Shown here: positions 46,646-49,993 of the stretch, in pieces
How the letters are laid out: each line of letters begins with the position of its first letter
Numbering within the stretch: position 1 is the first letter of the stretch
Source: Acidobacteriota bacterium
GTDB lineage: Bacteria > Acidobacteriota > Terriglobia > Terriglobales > Acidobacteriaceae
Length of the DNA: 49,993 bases
NCBI GenBank assembly: GCA_013285705.1
Contig: JABDHA010000025.1
Span: forward strand, 1 to 49,993
Direction: 5' to 3'
Notes under the pieces: generated by a model
The model's database searches: none
The model's input: the letters and a program-made list of their open reading frames with translations, nothing else
Told to the model about the DNA's origin: nothing
Translations under genes and position numbers: made by a program

Positions 46646-48409
46646 ATGTGTGTGAGAATGAAGCGGATGATGCGTCGCCGCGAGTTTCTCCTATCTTCCG
46701 CTCGCTATCTCCGGGCGGGTGCCGTCACCCTGACTGCCTTACCCAGCTGGAACAGATCGTTTGCGGCAGAATCGGAATCTCTGCCCGCTTCTACCATCGC
46801 GCTGAATCAGGTAGGCTATCTGCCCTCGCTTCCGAAACTGGCCAGCGTCAGCGTGCGAGCTACGTCGTTTGTCGTCCGCTCCACGCTCCATAGCGACACA
46901 GCCCATCGCGGAACGCTGACTTCTCCTGCTCATGACGCTGCGTCTGGCAATACGCTACAGACGGCTGATTTTTCCGCGCTCACCACGCCCGGCGACTATA
47001 TCGTCGAACTCGACTCCGGCGAACGCTCCGCACCATTTCACGTCGCCGCCAATGTGTATCGCGATGCGCTGCGGCTTACGACTCGCGCATTCTATGGGCA
47101 GAGATGCGGATGCAGCGTCAATCTGGGCAACGGCTACGCGCATCCCCCATGCCATCTTTCGGCTGCCTATCACTCCTCTTCCGGCAAGAGCGGCCCATTG
47201 CATAACCATGGCGGATGGCACGACGCCGGCGACTACGGGCGCTACATTGTCAATTCGGGCATCAGCACAGGTACGCTGCTGTGGGCATGGGAGTTTTACC
47301 AACGCACGCTCAACAAAGTACCTCTGCAAATTCCCGAATCCGGCGGCAAGGTCCCTGACTTTCTCGCTGAGGTTCGCTGGAATCTTGACTGGATGCTCAC
47401 CCTGCAGGACCAGGACGGCGGCGTATGGCACAAACAGACCAGCCTGCAATTCTGCCCCTTCATCATGCCGCAGGATGACACGCTCACCAGCTACGTTATC
47501 GGGACCGGCTCGGCTCCTTATAAGAGCACATGCGCGAGTGCGGACTTTTCGGCGGTCATGGCGATAGCGGCACGCTGTTATAGCAACTCTGACGCTTCTT
47601 ATGCGCAACGCTGTCTCACAGCCGCGCGCAAGGCCTGGAACTGGTGCTCACGTAATCCTGACGTCACATTCAAGAATCCACCCGAGGTAGCCACGGGCGA
47701 ATATGGAGAAGACGACTGCAGCGATGAAATGCTGTGGGCTGCTGCCGAGCTCTGGCGTACGACAGGCGACGCGGAATATCAAAAAGCTTTTGTGTCCGCA
47801 GCGGGCACGCCAGACTCAATCAAAATCACAGCCCCCGACTGGGGTTCCCTCTCTTCGCTTGCTTACTGGACGTATGTGTTCGCTTCAAGGAAAGATACTG
47901 CTGGTCTGCAAAGCGCTATACAAGAGGCGACGATCAAGGCAGCGGAAGCGCTCACCGCCAATAGTAACAATAACGGTTACGGAAACACGCTGGCGGAATC
48001 AGACTACGTTTGGGGCTCGAACGGAGTGGCCGGAAACCAGTCGATGGTGCTGCTCATCGCCAACCAGTTTCATGCAAACAGCAGCTTCGTCGACATAGCG
48101 CTCAACAACCTGCACTATTTGCTAGGACGAAACTGTTTCGGCATCTCCTGGGTAACACAACTCGGTGCGCATCCCTTTCAACATCCACATCATCGGCCCA
48201 GCGCAGCCGATCATATCGCCGAACCATGGCCCGGCCTTCTCTCCGGCGGCCCGAACCGGCATCCTGCCGATCCGGTGGCAAAAACGCTGCCACCAGGTCC
48301 GCCCATGCGGATGTATATCGACGACCAGGGAGCATATTCCATGAACGAGATCGCGATCAACTGGAACGCGCCGCTGGTCTTTCTTCTTGCAGCCGCGAAT
48401 AGCCTGTAG
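46646..48409 (+). CDS. Exported GH9 endoglucanase-like enzyme
   Basis: 587 residues. The N-terminus carries a Tat-type RRREFLLSSARY; ATG 46646 or ATG 46658 may be used. An Ig-like N-terminal domain (LNQVGYLP, about residues 50-135) precedes the (alpha/alpha)6 barrel. The catalytic base pair is Asp193/Asp196 in GGWHDAGDYGRY and the acid is Glu568 in MNEIAINWNAP; the HPHHRPS segment before it is typical. It should cleave beta-1,4-glucans such as cellulose. Length is normal for GH9 theme proteins with the Ig module and no added carbohydrate-binding module. It is divergent from GH20. Confidence 0.92.
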   Translation: MCVRMKRMMRRREFLLSSARYLRAGAVTLTALPSWNRSFAAESESLPASTIALNQVGYLPSLPKLASVSVRATSFVVRSTLHSDTAHRGTLTSPAHDAASGNTLQTADFSALTTPGDYIVELDSGERSAPFHVAANVYRDALRLTTRAFYGQRCGCSVNLGNGYAHPPCHLSAAYHSSSGKSGPLHNHGGWHDAGDYGRYIVNSGISTGTLLWAWEFYQRTLNKVPLQIPESGGKVPDFLAEVRWNLDWMLTLQDQDGGVWHKQTSLQFCPFIMPQDDTLTSYVIGTGSAPYKSTCASADFSAVMAIAARCYSNSDASYAQRCLTAARKAWNWCSRNPDVTFKNPPEVATGEYGEDDCSDEMLWAAAELWRTTGDAEYQKAFVSAAGTPDSIKITAPDWGSLSSLAYWTYVFASRKDTAGLQSAIQEATIKAAEALTANSNNNGYGNTLAESDYVWGSNGVAGNQSMVLLIANQFHANSSFVDIALNNLHYLLGRNCFGISWVTQLGAHPFQHPHHRPSAADHIAEPWPGLLSGGPNRHPADPVAKTLPPGPPMRMYIDDQGAYSMNEIAINWNAPLVFLLAAANSL

Positions 48410-48477
48410 CCGTCAAGTCACCTTCGTAACTATATGGGGGCTTGTGTCTCAGGCTGCATCCACCTAACCTGATCTGG

Positions 48478-49167
48478 ATGGCTCGCACACACGCAGGACT
48501 ATTGGGCTTTGCGCTTGCGCTCGCTCTGCCAGGCACCATGCTGGCTGCGGCGAAACCGCACCTCATTGCTCTTGGAGCCACGAAGAAAGTCCCCTACTCC
48601 GTTGCCGGCGATCCCGCGGGAGCCGCACCCGATGAGAAAGAACTCCGCGTGCGTCCGCTCGTCATCGATACCAAAATCAAGGAATGGACTACTGGCGACG
48701 CTCACGATGTGACCGATCGCAGCTTCGCCGTACGCCGCGCTATCCGTTTGAATGATGCCCTTCCCACCGACAAGGTTGAGCATTGGGTCTGGCAGCGCGG
48801 ACCGTGGCTGCTGGTCGATCGCGTCACAGGCCACATCACCGCGATCAAGCTACCGGACTACGATCCTGCCGTCTCCAATCTTGTCTGGTTTCGCGACTAT
48901 GCTGCTTATTGCGGATTGAATGCGAGCGGACGCCAGCTTTACGCGGTTGTCGCACAGGTAGCTGCACGCAAGCCGCTGCTCGCTAAAAAAATTGGCGGGT
49001 GGGATCCGGAAGACCACCCGAAGCCGGCTTGCGCGCCTTCTATCTGGCAGCGTGAGCCGCTGCGCATCACCTTTCAGCCCACAGGCTCCCCACAGACCAG
49101 TTACGATCTGGTTGGTCTCTCCTCGGTTCTTGTAGAAGATGGTGATGAGAGCAACACCGAAAACTGA
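48478..49167 (+). CDS. Exported protein of unknown function
   Basis: About 229 residues from ATG 48478, which opens a signal peptide (LLGFALALALPGTMLAAAKP); the frame is open to GTG 48442. The mature part has charged and aromatic stretches (IKEWTTGDAHDVTDRSFAVR, WVWQRGPWLLVDRVTGHITA, LVWFRDYAAYCGLNASG) with no recognised family. One Cys pair is possible (Cys in YCGLN and ACAPS). A weak TAACCT lies 7 nt before the start. It follows GH9 by 68 nt on the same strand. Confidence 0.65.
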   Translation: MARTHAGLLGFALALALPGTMLAAAKPHLIALGATKKVPYSVAGDPAGAAPDEKELRVRPLVIDTKIKEWTTGDAHDVTDRSFAVRRAIRLNDALPTDKVEHWVWQRGPWLLVDRVTGHITAIKLPDYDPAVSNLVWFRDYAAYCGLNASGRQLYAVVAQVAARKPLLAKKIGGWDPEDHPKPACAPSIWQREPLRITFQPTGSPQTSYDLVGLSSVLVEDGDESNTEN

Positions 49168-49195
49168 TCGCTGAGCGAAATCACTCCGCATCGGC

Positions 49196-49201
49196 TACAC
49201 T
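49196..49201 (+). promoter_or_regulatory. Putative -10 box 6 nt before the Cys/His-rich gene
   Basis: TACACT, six bases, then GTG 49208. There is no Shine-Dalgarno sequence. Confidence 0.45.
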
Positions 49202-49207
49202 GGTTTC

Positions 49208-49582
49208 GTGCGACGCCTGCTCGCCATCTCGCTGCTGCTGCTCTTCAGCTTCCTGCTGGTTTCGCCGCTGCTTGCGTCAGATGCAGTGGATGCGAGCCTG
49301 CCAGCATGCTGCCGCCGCATGGGGAAACATCATTGCGCGATGTCATCCGACGTAAGATCGCAGCAAGGCAAGAGCGTCGGCATTGTTGCCGAGAAGTGCC
49401 CTTGCACTCCGGCAACCCCTGCCGCCTTTCATCTTGCAGCTCTTGCGCCGCCCGCTGATGATGCCATATTTGCCGGGTTGACCAACCATCCGGCCGTCCA
49501 CGCGCAGACGGAAGCACAATATCGCATCTCATTCGATCGCGCACGCCAAAAGCGCGGACCTCCAAGCCTCACTCTTCTGTAG
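49208..49582 (+). CDS. Small exported Cys/His-rich protein with R-G-P-P tail, upstream of TonB receptor
   Basis: 124 residues. Signal peptide: LLAISLLLLFSFLLVSPLLA. The mature part carries a CC, a His pair and another Cys in ACCRRMGKHHCAM, then a CPC in EKCPCTP, and ends RQKRGPPSLTLL. This plan (signal, Cys/His core, R-G-P-P tail) resembles DUF2946-type small proteins that are found just upstream of TonB-dependent receptors. The next gene here is such a receptor, 75 nt away. A role in metal binding or sensing is inference; no domain call was verified. Confidence 0.6.
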   Translation: MRRLLAISLLLLFSFLLVSPLLASDAVDASLPACCRRMGKHHCAMSSDVRSQQGKSVGIVAEKCPCTPATPAAFHLAALAPPADDAIFAGLTNHPAVHAQTEAQYRISFDRARQKRGPPSLTLL

Positions 49583-49656
49583 CCCAGGCACTGAGCCTCG
49601 CCTGCCAGCGAAGCTCCAGGAAATTTCTCCAGCTACATAAAGGAGGCTTCTGCCAT

Positions 49657-49993
49657 ATGCGCAGAACTGCATTACTTTTTCTTTTCGCCTGCCTGTTTTT
49701 GAGCCAGCGAGCACACGCTACCGTTTTTGGTCAGGTCGAAGGCATCGTTCACGACCCGCAGCATCGTCCCATTCCCGGAGCACAGGTCACCCTTAAATCC
49801 GCCACATCCGACGTTGCTCAAAGCGCGCAGACAAATGGCGATGGAGCGTTTCGTTTTACCGCAATCCCCGCAGGCGACTATCTCATCACGATTCATCAGT
49901 CTGGCTTCAGCACGCTCGAACAACAGATCACCGTAGCGTCGAATACGTCGCCGATTTTGCATTTTGAATTGGCTATCGCCAGCGTGCAGCAGT
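49657..49993 (+). CDS. TonB-dependent receptor with N-terminal carboxypeptidase-like domain, 3' end outside window
   Basis: ATG 49657 follows AGGAGG; the frame is open to the right edge (about 112 residues). Signal peptide: ALLFLFACLFLSQRAHA. Then a CarboxypepD_reg-type beta-sandwich with GQVEGIVHDPQHRPIPGAQ, DGAFRFTAIPAGDYLITI and HQSGFSTLEQQITV. This arrangement is typical of the large acidobacterial TonB-dependent oligosaccharide/substrate receptors. The plug and barrel are not in the window, so the assignment to the receptor class is by family context. The preceding Cys/His-rich gene supports it. Confidence 0.78.
   Translation, partial: MRRTALLFLFACLFLSQRAHATVFGQVEGIVHDPQHRPIPGAQVTLKSATSDVAQSAQTNGDGAFRFTAIPAGDYLITIHQSGFSTLEQQITVASNTSPILHFELAIASVQQ

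Overview
The window reads as a stretch of chromosome from a Gram-negative member of the Acidobacteriota, most likely the Acidobacteriaceae/Terriglobia lineage. The grounds are LpxC and a PagL-like lipid A deacylase (outer membrane), a TonB-dependent receptor with an N-terminal carboxypeptidase-like domain, a protein of the VWFA-related acidobacterial family, an S53 acid protease, many secreted glycoside hydrolases, and moderately high GC. The genus cannot be fixed from the sequence alone. No rRNA, convincing tRNA, CRISPR array or phage module was seen.

Layout. 1-2.0 kb: the 5' part of a GH125 alpha-mannosidase (cut by the left edge), a small membrane protein and a decayed IS1595/ISXO2-type transposase fragment. 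2.0-7.3 kb: a DHA2-type efflux pump, a dipeptidyl peptidase IV overlapping an MBL-fold hydrolase, and a GNAT acetyltransferase. 7.4-13.7 kb: an S53 protease, a DUF3175 protein, a cupin, an acyl-CoA carboxylase subunit, a 56-residue Cys-containing membrane protein, a Y-family DNA polymerase and a His-rich small protein. 13.8-20.9 kb: mostly secreted proteins of unknown role, including two tandem genes sharing a C-terminal domain, a glyoxalase-fold protein, an NHL-type propeller, an outer-membrane barrel, a Cys-rich exported protein and a LamG/DUF1080-type protein. 21-26 kb: the accessory patch, with a frameshifted relic of the 5' end of gluQ, a DUF2490 protein, a third copy of the gluQ leader, a VWFA protein, an intact IS1182-type element with inverted repeats and a 4-bp target duplication, and then intact gluQ. 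26-44 kb: largely housekeeping, with dnaG, a PerM/AI-2E permease with an extra soluble domain, alr, a hydrolase, an M23 peptidase, glyA, a lactonase, lpxC, an M20 peptidase, maf and an isoaspartyl peptidase. 44-50 kb: secreted carbohydrate enzymes (GH20, GH9), then a Cys/His-rich exported protein followed by a TonB-dependent receptor that runs off the right edge.

How the genes work together. The coherent theme is degradation of outside polymers (GH125, GH9, GH20, S53, DPP IV), with several Tat-type export signals, set among cell-envelope genes (lpxC, PagL-like, M23, alr, beta-barrels). There is no single large operon. Most genes have their own start region, and at least five have a TANNNT box exactly 6 nt before the start codon, which suggests leaderless transcription. 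The most unusual structures are the three copies of the gluQ leader, each lying upstream of a leftward gene, three small membrane-protein genes of 30-56 codons, and the paired genes with a common C-terminal domain. None of these amounts to a proven new system; they are the best candidates here.
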